This document shows positions 19,401 to 26,680 of a DNA stretch of 64,000 nt, piece by piece. The stretch's first letter is position 1. Every line of letters starts with the position of its first letter. A model generated the notes under the pieces. That model was not told the DNA's origin, did no database searches, and was given only the letters and a program-made list of their open reading frames with translations. Source of the stretch: Paenibacillus abyssi (GTDB taxonomy: Bacteria; Bacillota; Bacilli; Paenibacillales; Paenibacillaceae); contig NZ_BMGR01000003.1 of assembly GCF_014640295.1 (NCBI RefSeq), positions 124,001 through 188,000 of the forward strand, written 5' to 3'. The position numbers were made by a program, and so were the translations under genes.

Positions 19401-21734
19401 AAGTTCGGCTGTCTTGTCTCGGAGCTGGGTACGGGATACTCTTGGTGGCGCAACAGCCGCGAGTGCAAGTTAACGCCCTGGTCTAATGATCCTGTGCTTG
19501 ATCCGCCGGCTGAGAAGGGTTATTTACGGGATGAAGAGAGCGGCGAGCTGTGGTCCTTGACGCCGTCCGAAGCATCCTCGGTTATGCCGTACAGCGCAAC
19601 GCACAGCCACGGATATTCGCGCTTTTGCCATGAACGAAATGGCATTTCACACGATTTGACCGTATTTGTACCGCTGGCTGAGCCGGTTAAAGTGATGCTG
19701 TTGAGGCTGCGCAATCGAACATCGGTTCAAAGAAGGCTATCCATTACGTATTATGCGGAATGGGTGCTAGGTGTCAAACGCCAGACGAATGCTTCCTTTA
19801 TCGTAACGGAGTGGGATGAGGCGGCTTGTGCTCTGCTGGCCCGTAACACTTATCAGGAGACGTTCCGTGATGCCCATGCATTTGTAAGTGTGTACGGGGA
19901 GGATGGTTCGACAGACGATAGTGACGCATTGTCCTGGACAGCCGACCGGAGCGAATTTATCGGACGTAACGGTACGATCGAACGGCCTGCGGCGATGAGC
20001 CGCCAGTATTTGTCGGGACAGACAGGAACGCTCTATGATTCGTGCGGCGCGGTACAGGCTAAAATGGTATTGGATCCGGGCGAGGAGCGTATCGTGCCGA
20101 TTGTGCTGGGCTGCGAGCATTCTCGCGAGGCTGCCGCTGCGCTTGCGCGCAAGTACAGCCAGCCTGCGGTATGCGAACAGTCTTTGGCCGAGGTGCGGCA
20201 ATTCTGGGAGCGCACGCTGGGGCAGACGAAGGTATCTACACCTAACAAGGAAATGGATATCATGCTGAACGGCTGGCTGCTTTATCAGTCGCTTGCCTGC
20301 CGAATGTGGGCGCGTTCCGCTTTCTATCAAGCGGGGGGTGCATATGGTTATCGAGACCAACTGCAGGATTCCTTATCCATGCTGCACACCCGGCCTGATC
20401 TGACCCGTTCCCAGATCAAGCTGCATGCCGCTCATCAATATGAAGAAGGGGATGTACAGCACTGGTGGCATGAAGAGACAAAACGCGGAATTCGTACCCA
20501 TTTCTCCGACGATTTGCTGTGGCTGCCTTATGCGGTATCCAGATATATTGTCCATACAGGGGATGACAGCATATTAGGGGAGACGGAGCCGTTTCTTCGC
20601 AGTGAACTGCTGAAAGAGGGAGAGCATGAGCGATATGAGGAAACCGTGTTATCTCCAAAGAGCGGGACAGTGCTCGAGCATTGCTTGCGGGCGATTGACC
20701 GGGCACTGCAGCGGATTGGCGAGCACGGCTTGCCGCTCATCGGAATTGGAGATTGGAACGACGGCATGAACCATGTCGGTTCCAAAGGGCGCGGCGAGAG
20801 CGTGTGGCTCGGATGGTTCATTATTGAAGTGCTGAAACGGTTTGAAGCGATATGCAGGGAGCATGATCTGGCTAAGAAGGCTGATCACTACGAAGCAGTC
20901 AGGGCAAAGCTGACCGCAGCGCTGGATACGCATGCATGGGATGGCCAATGGTACCGCAGGGCCTTCACGGATCATGGCGAGTGGCTGGGTACGATTCGCG
21001 GCGAGGAATGCCGGATCGATGCGATCGCCCAGTCGTGGTCAGTAATCTCGGGAGGAGCGCCGATGGACAAAGCGATGCAGGCGATGCAGTCATTCGACCG
21101 CGAGCTGGTGGACCGGGATCTGAGGCTTGTCCGCCTGTTAACCCCGCCGTTCTTCAATACGAAGCCGAGCCCCGGTTACATTCAAGGTTATCCGCCGGGT
21201 ATTCGCGAGAACGGTGCGCAGTATACTCACGGTGTCATCTGGAGTATCGTCGCCTGGTGCCGCCTCGGCAAGGGGGACAAAGCATTCGAGCTGTTCCATC
21301 TGTTAAATCCAATCACGCATGCGCTGACTTCCAATGAGGTACGGCAATATACAGGCGAGCCGTACGTAATGGCGGCGGATATTTACACCGCTGATCCGCA
21401 TCGGGGACATGCGGGATGGACCTGGTACACCGGAGCCGCAGGCTGGATGTATCAGGCAGGTGTGGAATGGATTCTCGGCATTACGCGCCAAGGAGCGCGG
21501 CTGCATCTATGCCCGTGCATTCCTTCCGAGTGGCCGGAATATTCCGTCAGCTACCGCTTTGACACATCGCATTACCATATCACGATCAGCAATCCATCCC
21601 GCAAATCGTCAGGAGCAAGCGCGCTTCAGGTGGATGGAAGGGATACGGCGATTGTGAAGGATGACGGGCAGCAAGGGCTCTACGTGGATTTGCTGGACGA
21701 TGGGAAGGAACACCGGATCGTACTTACGATGTAG
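13443..21734 (+). CDS. ndvB: Cyclic beta-1,2-glucan synthase-like giant enzyme (NdvB/ChvB type; GT84, glucoamylase-like and GH94 modules)
   Basis: 2,763 residues from the ATG at 13443 (GGGGGA at 13435-13440). The order follows NdvB: an N-terminal region, membrane helices near 398-450, a glycosyltransferase module about 470-790 (ITLDADTQLPLGS near 609, LSHDLLEGG, and the QxxRW-like QKRLHRWVRGDWQ), further helices about 800-960, a glucoamylase-like module about 1,190-1,430 (GYHAGEGRRDQ, HHQGMS), beta-sandwich regions, and a C-terminal GH94 phosphorylase-type module with GIGDWNDGMN near 2,435. In Agrobacterium and Brucella this protein makes cyclic osmoregulated glucans from UDP-glucose. The length and modules match, but the product in a Gram-positive cell is inferred. 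It appears monocistronic. Confidence 0.92.
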   Translation: MMILNREQLRQHAHKFALTHDPYIRRKPSKHWWGRMDADVQRLRAFVSELRAERSACAQPAEEWLLDHAEFIEEQVLVVFQQSSTDFLRKLPHLHKTGEARVLAICSDYLDHMDGSLDEYSFMSYIESYQEVSVLTIAEVWAIPLMMRMALIDKLAGTMDVVQERRQLCGTVERLLKGIEPSSLSPERLNKSLEGAGVEMPLSGPLIAHLTKHLREWSEDTAEVRDWLICKLENGAESLDRIVSYEYQLQASFHLTTGNLIGSLRFLSRLDWNELFERINIVEQTLREETSGDYKLLDFSSRDSLRKRVEQLAGRLRVPENLIAVQAVELAAQAYEKTWGELGDLAQADHRQMPRQAFVAYYLLDPVGVNDLRRALTACSAPRAMPEAGILRRATGTYFNLIAVAFVLFLTGFALWTGTGEGLLPLEWMLALLVLAPLAMEWAIAGAHWLIECVKRPLPLLRYDFSRQVPAEAASMVVIPVIWSTVEQVREMVEKLELHYLANRDANIHFALLSDFTDAKEEKQAKDQGIIDAARAGIEALNKAYPGSTFHLFQRRRLWNPSEGVWMGWERKRGKLVEFVELLKGSRETTYNAIASDSSILSSIRYVITLDADTQLPLGSAQRMIGTLHLPYNHPRLNDTKTRVVEGYGVLQPRIGMSHESALRSRLAYLWSSDPGVDPYAFAVSDPYQDGVGQGIFTGKGIFDVDTFHQVLCDRIPDNRVLSHDLLEGGFLRAGLLSDIELIDGHPATFSAYQKRLHRWVRGDWQLLLWLLPRVEDRRGARAPVDLTPLSRWQIIDNMRRSLLPPVLFAIALLAMIGLPGSPGVWLTLVLATLLLPVIRQLISLRQVIRYPKSLLVTLGQAAVTLITLPFQCVLLISAIFTTVNRLLFTKRRLLEWVSSAEIERHSQSGSQPALTGMLAGYALILIFAGAAFRHGEISVQFTGLILSALWACAPFVIRWLDQPVDQPVPSISEAEATELRTLSRQIWLFFEDYVTEHEHWLPPDNVQIEPPNGIAHRTSPTNIGLYLACALAARDFEFITTAELIERLERTVDTIERLDKWEGHLYNWYDTSTLNTLFPLYVSTVDSGNFVACLLTVKEGLTEWLAADLMPQRHPDEGLDTRQALNVAFAEELTPVMKKDKITAVERTRSGRNDDNEWTERGNRLLTRLEALVEGTNFRPLYDEKSKLFTLGYHAGEGRRDQVLYDLMASEARQASFVAIAMGQVSVAHWNMLGRTMTKAGKRTALLSWSGTMFEYLMPHLLMKSYRNTLWDSTYQAVVQRQIEYAEQRGVPFGISESGYYAYDFQMNYQYRAFGVPGLGFKRGLEEDLVVAPYATVLALPFAKDKALETLRRMEKLGGRGKYGYYEAIDFTPDRMPKDKEHMTIQSFMAHHQGMSLLTLSNLLLPQTMQGRFHRDKRVRAAELLLQERVPVKPKVIQHPAMTRVHSPAAKSAEETAVREYPNADTRTPEVCVLSNGAFSTVITASGGGFSRYGDVAVSRWREDPVTDHWGSFLYIRDVAADKVWSPSYQPCRVPSAEQRIQFGLDKALFMRMDGEIQTKLEITVSPESNAEIRRLTLTNTGKETKIIEVTTFLEVALAHPIADDAHPAFSKLFINTEYAEQEECIVARRRPRDEKEQTLCAAHSLMVEGHALGPVEFETDRTRFVGRGHSLSDPRGLRSRLTGTCGSVADPAFIIRRRINIEPGQNIRLYAVTAVADTKEEAVNTVQRYRTEQVVERSFQLAWTRGNIELRHLQLMPSEAMSFQSFAGQILYTPPLRKERADRIRDNTKGQSGLWAYGVSGDRPIILVRIDNQTHMGFIVKLLYGHEYLRRAGLAFDLIILNESAGGYQQDLQDALMRAVRQDVDRHGAEPAGIAVIPANQLPEEDRTLLIAAARVQLRANGPSLKAQMKLLRGAAELPPELVPTALKDRFGSAEARQHEDTSDLLFFNGWGGFVPEQNGQAYRIVIKNRNHLPAPWINVLANEKFGCLVSELGTGYSWWRNSRECKLTPWSNDPVLDPPAEKGYLRDEESGELWSLTPSEASSVMPYSATHSHGYSRFCHERNGISHDLTVFVPLAEPVKVMLLRLRNRTSVQRRLSITYYAEWVLGVKRQTNASFIVTEWDEAACALLARNTYQETFRDAHAFVSVYGEDGSTDDSDALSWTADRSEFIGRNGTIERPAAMSRQYLSGQTGTLYDSCGAVQAKMVLDPGEERIVPIVLGCEHSREAAAALARKYSQPAVCEQSLAEVRQFWERTLGQTKVSTPNKEMDIMLNGWLLYQSLACRMWARSAFYQAGGAYGYRDQLQDSLSMLHTRPDLTRSQIKLHAAHQYEEGDVQHWWHEETKRGIRTHFSDDLLWLPYAVSRYIVHTGDDSILGETEPFLRSELLKEGEHERYEETVLSPKSGTVLEHCLRAIDRALQRIGEHGLPLIGIGDWNDGMNHVGSKGRGESVWLGWFIIEVLKRFEAICREHDLAKKADHYEAVRAKLTAALDTHAWDGQWYRRAFTDHGEWLGTIRGEECRIDAIAQSWSVISGGAPMDKAMQAMQSFDRELVDRDLRLVRLLTPPFFNTKPSPGYIQGYPPGIRENGAQYTHGVIWSIVAWCRLGKGDKAFELFHLLNPITHALTSNEVRQYTGEPYVMAADIYTADPHRGHAGWTWYTGAAGWMYQAGVEWILGITRQGARLHLCPCIPSEWPEYSVSYRFDTSHYHITISNPSRKSSGASALQVDGRDTAIVKDDGQQGLYVDLLDDGKEHRIVLTM

Positions 21735-22065
21735 GCGGATGATGGAAAACACCCGTCAAGCGATGGTGGTATGCCTAGGCAGATCCAATCGCGTTACGGA
21801 TGAAAAACATCATAAACAAAAGCGATAGCGGGTTACAGAGGTAGAATTGCACAATGGGCCGTCATGGAAGTGAACTGTTCCGCAAAATATATCACTTATA
21901 GGTTCAGGGCGGAAGCGCAGCAATGTGTGAAGCTGACTAGAAGTGACCAACTTTGGCGGCAAAGTTCGTTCTTTCCATGGCGGTTTTTTTCGACCGTGAC
22001 AAAGTCTCGGCTCTTTTGGTAAAGTTAGTGATGACTAACATTTCCAACTGAGGGAGCAAGAATCT
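21735..22065. other. Intergenic region of 331 bp
   Basis: No coding frame is supported. One hairpin is visible, AACTTTG (21949-21955) paired with CAAAGTT (21960-21966) around GCGG, but no T run follows directly, so its role as terminator of the glucan synthase gene is uncertain. GAGGGAG at 22051-22057 is the ribosome site of the next gene. Confidence 0.5.
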
Positions 22066-23160
22066 GTGAATTATAACAAGTTTATTCTTACATTCTTGAT
22101 CGGACTGGCGGGGGGCGGTTTGTTTCATGCGGCGCATTTGCCGCTTCCTTGGATATTGGGCCCGGCTTTTGCCGCCATGGTCTTAAATGCGCTGCGTCCA
22201 GGAACCATTGAGTGGCCGGATTGGATTGGATATGCGGGCATTGTTGTGGTCGCCTACCTGTTAGGGCAATCAATGACGTTGGAGACAGTGATCATGATGC
22301 TTCACGATCTCCCATGGATGCTCACGGCCGCTGCTCTGTGGGTTGCAGTGTGTCTGCTTGTGGGATGGGGGTTTGCCAGAGCTGCCCGCATTGATATCGC
22401 AACCGCCATGCTCGGCTGCGTGCCGGGCGGATTAACGCAGATGGTACTGATCGCTGACCATTTCAAGCAGGCCGATCCGGGAACGGTCGCAATCATGCAG
22501 ACTTCCCGCTTGATCGTCGTGTTGTATACGGTGCCGTTCCTTGCGACCTGGATAGCGGCGCCGGCGGAGGCGATGCAAGCGGCAGCGGCCGCCAGCGCGG
22601 GGGCCGGCAGCATCTTAAACGAAGCGGCCGCAAGTCAATGGCCGCCGTTCCTGGGCTGGCTGCTTATGCCGCTTGTTCCCTTATCCGCTTGGATAACGCG
22701 CCGTTTGGGCTTGCCGGCAGGGGAATTTCTCGGGCCCGTGCTTGTTGTCGGGGCACTTGCAATAATGGGTAACCCTTGGCCTGATGTACCGGGTCCGCTG
22801 CTTGCAGCGGCACAGCTGCTCATCGGCATTTTTATCGGTAAACGGGTTCAATTGCGGATGATATGGATCAACAAACGGCTCGGTCCGCTATCCTTGGCTA
22901 CAGCGTGCTTACTTGTAGCGATAACTGCCGGCGCGTCATGGTTGATCTCGACGTGGACCGTTCCAACGATCGTCACTTGGTTTCTTGCGCTTGCTCCCGG
23001 CGGTTTAGGAGAAGTGGCAGTAACGGCTCTTCTGCTTGGCGCGGATGTCTCCCAGGTGACGGCCTACCAGCTGACCCGGCTTTTCTTTGTGCTTCTTGTT
23101 GCTCCGCCCATTGTGCGGCTGGCAATCGGCAGGCTGACGCGGCTGTCTTCATCCGGTTAA
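22066..23160 (+). CDS. AbrB-family membrane protein (ammonia monooxygenase-like duplication family)
   Basis: 364 residues from a GTG at 22066 with GAGGGAG 8 nt upstream. It is hydrophobic throughout, with about ten helices in two homologous halves: LAGGGLFHAAHLPLPWILGPAFA in the first and GLPAGEFLGPVLVVGALAI in the second. LGCVPGGLTQMVLIAD and LAPGGLGEVAVTALLL are the paired glycine signatures. Databases call this family AbrB or 'ammonia monooxygenase', which is a historical misnomer; transport of an organic solute is a fair guess. The next gene begins 20 nt downstream. Confidence 0.85.
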   Translation: MNYNKFILTFLIGLAGGGLFHAAHLPLPWILGPAFAAMVLNALRPGTIEWPDWIGYAGIVVVAYLLGQSMTLETVIMMLHDLPWMLTAAALWVAVCLLVGWGFARAARIDIATAMLGCVPGGLTQMVLIADHFKQADPGTVAIMQTSRLIVVLYTVPFLATWIAAPAEAMQAAAAASAGAGSILNEAAASQWPPFLGWLLMPLVPLSAWITRRLGLPAGEFLGPVLVVGALAIMGNPWPDVPGPLLAAAQLLIGIFIGKRVQLRMIWINKRLGPLSLATACLLVAITAGASWLISTWTVPTIVTWFLALAPGGLGEVAVTALLLGADVSQVTAYQLTRLFFVLLVAPPIVRLAIGRLTRLSSSG

Positions 23161-23180
23161 ATGAAGCGGGAGGTTATATT

Positions 23181-23966
23181 GTGAATATCAACGAACAAAT
23201 CATAAAAGAGCTTCAAAGGATCGAACAGCAGGAGCAAGTCCGTATTCTGTACGCCTGCGAATCGGGCAGCAGGGCGTGGGGATTCCCGTCGCAGGACAGC
23301 GATTATGACGTTCGCTTCATCTATGTAAGGCCAGTGGATTGGTACCTGTCCATCTTTGACAAACGCGATGTCATAGAGCGGCCGATCAGCGACATGCTCG
23401 ATATAAACGGCTGGGATCTGCGCAAGGCGCTGAACCTGTTCCGCAGGTCGAACCCGCCGCTGCTGGAGTGGCTGTCATCTCCGATTGTCTATCTGGAGAA
23501 GTACAGCGTGGCCGAACGTATACGCGCAATTTCGCCGTTTACCTTTTCCCCGAAGTCGTGTATGTTTCACTATTTGAATATGGCCAAAGGCAATTACCGT
23601 GAGTATTTGCAAGGGGAGCAGGTGAAAATCAAGAAATATTTCTACGTGCTGCGGCCGATTCTGGCCTGTGCATGGATCGAGCAGAAAGGCACGATGCCGC
23701 CAATGGAATTTGATGAGCTGGTTGCACAGCTAATTCCTGAAGGCAGTTCCTTGAAAAGTTCGATCCGGCGCCTATTGGAGCGAAAGAAGGCAGGGGAGGA
23801 GCTTGATTACGAGCCGCGGATTGAGCCGATTAATCAGTTCCTGGAGCAGCAGATCGCGCATTTCGAAAAGACCGCTGTTCAATTGGCTGCAAATGGAGGC
23901 GGATTGGATAAGCAATTGGATGAGCTGTTTCGTGAGGCACTAGCGGAAGTTTTCAATTCCGAATAA
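23181..23966 (+). CDS. Nucleotidyltransferase-fold protein (RlaP/YcgL type)
   Basis: 261 residues from a GTG at 23181 after GCGGGAGG. The polymerase-beta-like motif is clear: ACESGSRAWGFPSQDSDYDVRFIYV, where GS and D-x-D bind nucleotide and metal. YFYVLRPILACAWIEQKG and GTMPPMEFDELV are typical of the RlaP family (RNA repair-associated nucleotidyltransferase-like proteins). No RNA ligase is seen beside it. It probably shares a transcript with the membrane protein upstream. The stop codon lies 3 nt before the putative NikR operator. Confidence 0.85.
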   Translation: MNINEQIIKELQRIEQQEQVRILYACESGSRAWGFPSQDSDYDVRFIYVRPVDWYLSIFDKRDVIERPISDMLDINGWDLRKALNLFRRSNPPLLEWLSSPIVYLEKYSVAERIRAISPFTFSPKSCMFHYLNMAKGNYREYLQGEQVKIKKYFYVLRPILACAWIEQKGTMPPMEFDELVAQLIPEGSSLKSSIRRLLERKKAGEELDYEPRIEPINQFLEQQIAHFEKTAVQLAANGGGLDKQLDELFREALAEVFNSE

Positions 23967-23968
23967 CT

Positions 23969-23996
23969 GTGTTACACTTTCTGTAATATGAAACAA
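23969..23996 (+). promoter_or_regulatory. Putative NikR operator in front of nikR
   Basis: GTGTTAC at 23969-23975, 14 nt, then GAAACAA at 23990-23996 (5 of 7 match to GTAACAC). The spacing equals that of the perfect site upstream of nikA. It overlaps TGTAATAT, a plausible extended -10, so binding would block nikR's own promoter. Confidence 0.55.
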
Positions 23997-24015
23997 ACCA
24001 AGTTAGGTGGTTCCG

Positions 24016-24468
24016 ATGGCAGATAAAGAAGAGTTGACCAGGTTTGGCGTGTCCTTCCCGGCTCCGTTGATCGAGCAATTCGATCAATATATTATCGAGC
24101 AGGGCTATACGAACCGTTCTGAAGCGATCCGGGATCTCGCCCGCAGAGCGCTGCTTGAGCCGTCGGGGATGCACTCGGAACAATTTGTCGCGGGGACCGT
24201 GGTCATGGTTTACGATCATCATGTCAGCGAGCTGCCGCAGCTGCTGATGGAGCTTCAGCATCGTTTTCACCACGACATAATCTCGAATATGCATGTTCAT
24301 TTAAATCATAATCAATGCCTCGAGGTCATCGTTGTCAGGGGTAAGCTGAACCGCCTCCGGATGCTGCACCAGCAGATTCAGGTACAAAAAGGGGTGCTGT
24401 ATGCCGAGCTTTCCGTTACTTACGCCGATGAAAAGGACACGGGCATGAACGGACATCATCATGATTAA
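24016..24468 (+). CDS. nikR: Nickel-responsive regulator NikR
   Basis: 150 residues from the ATG at 24016 (TTAGGTGG upstream). The N-terminus is a ribbon-helix-helix DNA-binding domain (TRFGVSFPAPLIEQFDQYI...GYTNRSEAIRDLAR). The C-terminal ACT-like domain keeps the nickel ligands with the family spacing: H82, H93, H95 and C101 (compare H76, H87, H89, C95 of E. coli NikR). It represses nickel importers when nickel is sufficient. A nikABCDE-type operon starts 3.1 kb downstream, and matching operator-like palindromes precede both. Confidence 0.95.
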   Translation: MADKEELTRFGVSFPAPLIEQFDQYIIEQGYTNRSEAIRDLARRALLEPSGMHSEQFVAGTVVMVYDHHVSELPQLLMELQHRFHHDIISNMHVHLNHNQCLEVIVVRGKLNRLRMLHQQIQVQKGVLYAELSVTYADEKDTGMNGHHHD

Positions 24469-24502
24469 TACCGGAATCGTAGCATTCCTTAATTAAATCA
24501 CT

Positions 24503-24547
24503 AACGCCTCACTGTATCCGGACACCAGATATAGTGAGGCGTTTTTT
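24503..24547 (+). terminator. Rho-independent terminator after nikR
   Basis: AACGCCTCACT pairs with AGTGAGGCGTT across a loop of about 19 nt, followed by T6. The arms are GC-rich and perfect. In the other direction it would serve the convergent tagO-like gene less well. Confidence 0.88.
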
Positions 24548-24649
24548 CTTATGATTGGCTGGTTTTAACAGCTTATAGGCTGCTCGAACCAGCACAAGGG
24601 CTTTGTCCTCAATCTGAAACTGCCTGGAGGCTTCTCTCGGCAGTTTTCA

Positions 24650-25627
24650 TCATATTTCAGCGATGAGCAGTAATATGATCGATGACAAGCATAGGCACGT
24701 ACTTACTAAATAAAGAACCATAACAGCTTGTTTATGATTAAGGCCCGCGCGAAGCAGACGATAATGCGCTTGGCTTGCATCGGCTTGATAGATGGATTTC
24801 CCCTGCAGGAAACGTTTGATGACAACGAACAGATTATCAAAAATCGGCACGCCAAGAGCCAGAATCGGAATAAAGAGCGACAATACGGTGGCTTGTTTGA
24901 AGGCGCCGTCTAACGCTATAACCGCTAAAATAAAACCGAGGAAAGTAGCCCCTGCATCTCCCATGAAAATTTTGGCAGGCGGTTTATTATAACGTAAGTA
25001 AGCGATCGAGACACCAACCAGTATAATAGCCATAATGGCTGAGTTGGGCTGTCCTTTGGTGAGTGCAACGATAAACAAAGTGACCGCAGAGATCGCGGTA
25101 ATTCCTCCGGCAAGTCCATCCATGCCGTCTGTAAAGTTAATAACGGTGGTAACGCCGAAAATCCACAATATCGTTAAGATAAATTGCAGCCAGACCGGTA
25201 GCCATACATAATCGCCGGTAAAAGGGTTGTAAAAACCGGTGAACGCGATCCCGGAAGCATAGACGATGACGGCTGCCGATACCTGTACGACAAGCTTGGG
25301 AAGAGCCGGAAAATCTTTTCCTTTTGTTTTATACCAATCATCGATCGTACCGATAATCAGCAGCAAAACCCCACCCGCAAAAAGAGCTGCTGTCTGCAAG
25401 TTGAATTCTCGTGTTACGAGCAAATAGGCTGCAAAAAAACCAATGAAGATGACATAGCTTGCTGTCAAAGGAATCGGTTCACGATGAATTTTGCGTTCCG
25501 TGTCTTTCCGGGGCTTGTCCACAAAATCCAATCGAAATGCGAGCTTCCCAAATGGGGGAATTAAGAGATAGACTACGAGAAACGATACCACAAATGCTAA
25601 AACGTATAAAATGTCTCTCACCACCAA
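24650..25627 (-). CDS. tagO: TagO/WecA-type undecaprenyl-phosphate GlcNAc-1-phosphate transferase
   Basis: 325 residues in the longest form from a TTG at 25627; GTG codons at 25624 and 25621 follow directly, and no clear ribosome site separates them. About ten helices alternate with catalytic loops: DFVDKPRKDTERKIHREPIP (substrate loop), IGTIDDWYKTKG with the DD pair, NFTDGMDGLAGG, KIFMGDAGATFLG, and a late DNLFVVIKRFLQGKSIYQAD...HYRLLRAG containing the His motif. These mark the MraY/WecA/TagO family. It starts wall teichoic acid or other secondary wall polymer assembly at the membrane. Confidence 0.92.
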   Translation of the reverse strand: MVVRDILYVLAFVVSFLVVYLLIPPFGKLAFRLDFVDKPRKDTERKIHREPIPLTASYVIFIGFFAAYLLVTREFNLQTAALFAGGVLLLIIGTIDDWYKTKGKDFPALPKLVVQVSAAVIVYASGIAFTGFYNPFTGDYVWLPVWLQFILTILWIFGVTTVINFTDGMDGLAGGITAISAVTLFIVALTKGQPNSAIMAIILVGVSIAYLRYNKPPAKIFMGDAGATFLGFILAVIALDGAFKQATVLSLFIPILALGVPIFDNLFVVIKRFLQGKSIYQADASQAHYRLLRAGLNHKQAVMVLYLVSTCLCLSSIILLLIAEI

Positions 25628-25777
25628 AAAAGATTATGCACACAAAAATAATGTCGATTAATAACAATACGATAATCATAGCAAAAAAGATCAAAAAGCT
25701 TCATTAGAATTTCGTTATATTTTTAATGAGAGGAGGGTCAAACATGCGTACTTTTATCCGGACAGGGGAGTGTTTGG

Positions 25778-25894
25778 ATGGATCAGTTTTCATTTGTGGA
25801 GGTGGATGAATCGGTTGCATCGACAAACTTGGAAATTCATGAGGAGCTTCTGGATGAACCGATTAATCTGTCATTCGAGGATAAAATAGGGTAA
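25778..25894 (+). CDS. Possible 38-residue acidic small protein
   Basis: ATG at 25778 with GGGGAG about 9 nt upstream and a TAA at 25892. The peptide (MDQFSFVEVDESVASTN..., ending FEDKIG) is rich in Glu and Asp and has no membrane segment. It is not recognised. A strong hairpin terminator lies 65 nt downstream. It could be a real small protein or chance; the ribosome site is the main support. Confidence 0.35.
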   Translation: MDQFSFVEVDESVASTNLEIHEELLDEPINLSFEDKIG

Positions 25895-25959
25895 CGGATG
25901 GCAACTAGCGAGGGAAAGGGGAATACACGAAAACGGATAGAGGGGCAGCCGTAACAAAT

Positions 25960-25990
25960 AGAGGCTTAGTCAATCAATGACCAAGCCTCT
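25960..25990 (+). terminator. Hairpin terminator
   Basis: AGAGGCTTAGTCA (25960-25972) pairs with TGACCAAGCCTCT (25978-25990) with one mismatch and a 5-nt loop. The T-rich tract after it is poor. It could end the small ORF on the plus strand or the DUF2536 gene on the minus strand. Confidence 0.6.
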
Positions 25991-26051
25991 GCTTTGGTTA
26001 TCATCATAGTGATGTGCTGATCTTAGCATGTGCGGCAGCCTGTTTTGTCAT

Positions 26052-26258
26052 TTATTTTGCTTTGAAGTGTACAACCGCGCTGTACAGCATTTTGTTCGCG
26101 TTCGGGTCAAATACCGCGTTATGGCTGATCGAGAAAACATCCAACAGCAGCGCTTTGTTATTTTCGATCTGAATGTTTATTTTTTGTTCCAATGTTATCA
26201 GATCATATGCCTCGAAAAACTCGATTTTGTTCTCGATTCTGCTCAGTGAAAAACTCAT
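26052..26258 (-). CDS. DUF2536 (YrzA-like) small protein
   Basis: 68 residues from the ATG at 26256-26258 (GAGGAG upstream on the minus strand). The sequence MSFSLSRIENKIEFFEAYD, then LEQKINIQIENNKALLLDV and a C-terminal SAVVHFKAK, is the DUF2536 pattern known in Bacillus. Function is unknown. A plus-strand frame over the same bases is an antisense shadow. Confidence 0.8.
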   Translation of the reverse strand: MSFSLSRIENKIEFFEAYDLITLEQKINIQIENNKALLLDVFSISHNAVFDPNANKMLYSAVVHFKAK

Positions 26259-26361
26259 TTGTCATCGTCTCCTCGTTCAACGCTTGTGCAATTATTTTAG
26301 TATAGACTGCCGGCACTTCACAACTATTTATCCATTTACCGGTTCGTTTTGAAGCACAAAG

Positions 26362-26405
26362 AAAAATGACGTGTCAAACTGTAATCAGTTTGCACGTCAT
26401 TTTTA
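26362..26405. terminator. Bidirectional terminator
   Basis: AAAATGACGTGTCAAACTG and CAGTTTGCACGTCATTTTT pair over 18 bp with one bulged base and a 4-nt loop, with A and T runs on the two sides. It separates DUF2536 from the next minus-strand gene. Confidence 0.85.
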
Positions 26406-26430
26406 TGGCCACTTTGTGAAACAGCAGTCA

Positions 26431-26649
26431 TCAAACGCCAGGCATGTTTTCTTCATTTACTCCAAGAATCTCTTCGATTGACCTTGTTTTGACGATATTC
26501 ATCGCGAGTATGCCCAACTCTTCATAGCTCATCGAGTTTAGTCTACTCTTGATGGCGTTTGAAACGGTCTCTTTTCCAGTAACTTCTTGGATGATTTCTA
26601 TTACCGCCTCCACTCTAGCCTCCAGTTGGTGTTTGTTGACAACTCTCAT
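26431..26649 (-). CDS. Hypothetical 72-residue protein
   Basis: ATG at 26647-26649 with GGGAG about 6 nt upstream. It is predicted helical: LEARVEAVIEIIQEVTGKETVSNAIKSRL followed by EELGILAMNIV and a short acidic tail. No cysteine, signal or membrane segment. No family recognised. It stands between a bidirectional terminator and sleB, in the same direction as sleB. Confidence 0.6.
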   Translation of the reverse strand: MRVVNKHQLEARVEAVIEIIQEVTGKETVSNAIKSRLNSMSYEELGILAMNIVKTRSIEEILGVNEENMPGV

Positions 26650-26680
26650 GTTTTTTCTCCCATTCTATATGTTACTTTAC

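Noticed and set aside
22863-23180. Upstream extension of the nucleotidyltransferase frame
   Set aside because: It overlaps the membrane protein gene out of frame and is Cys/Arg/Ser-rich nonsense; the GTG at 23181 has a clear ribosome site.
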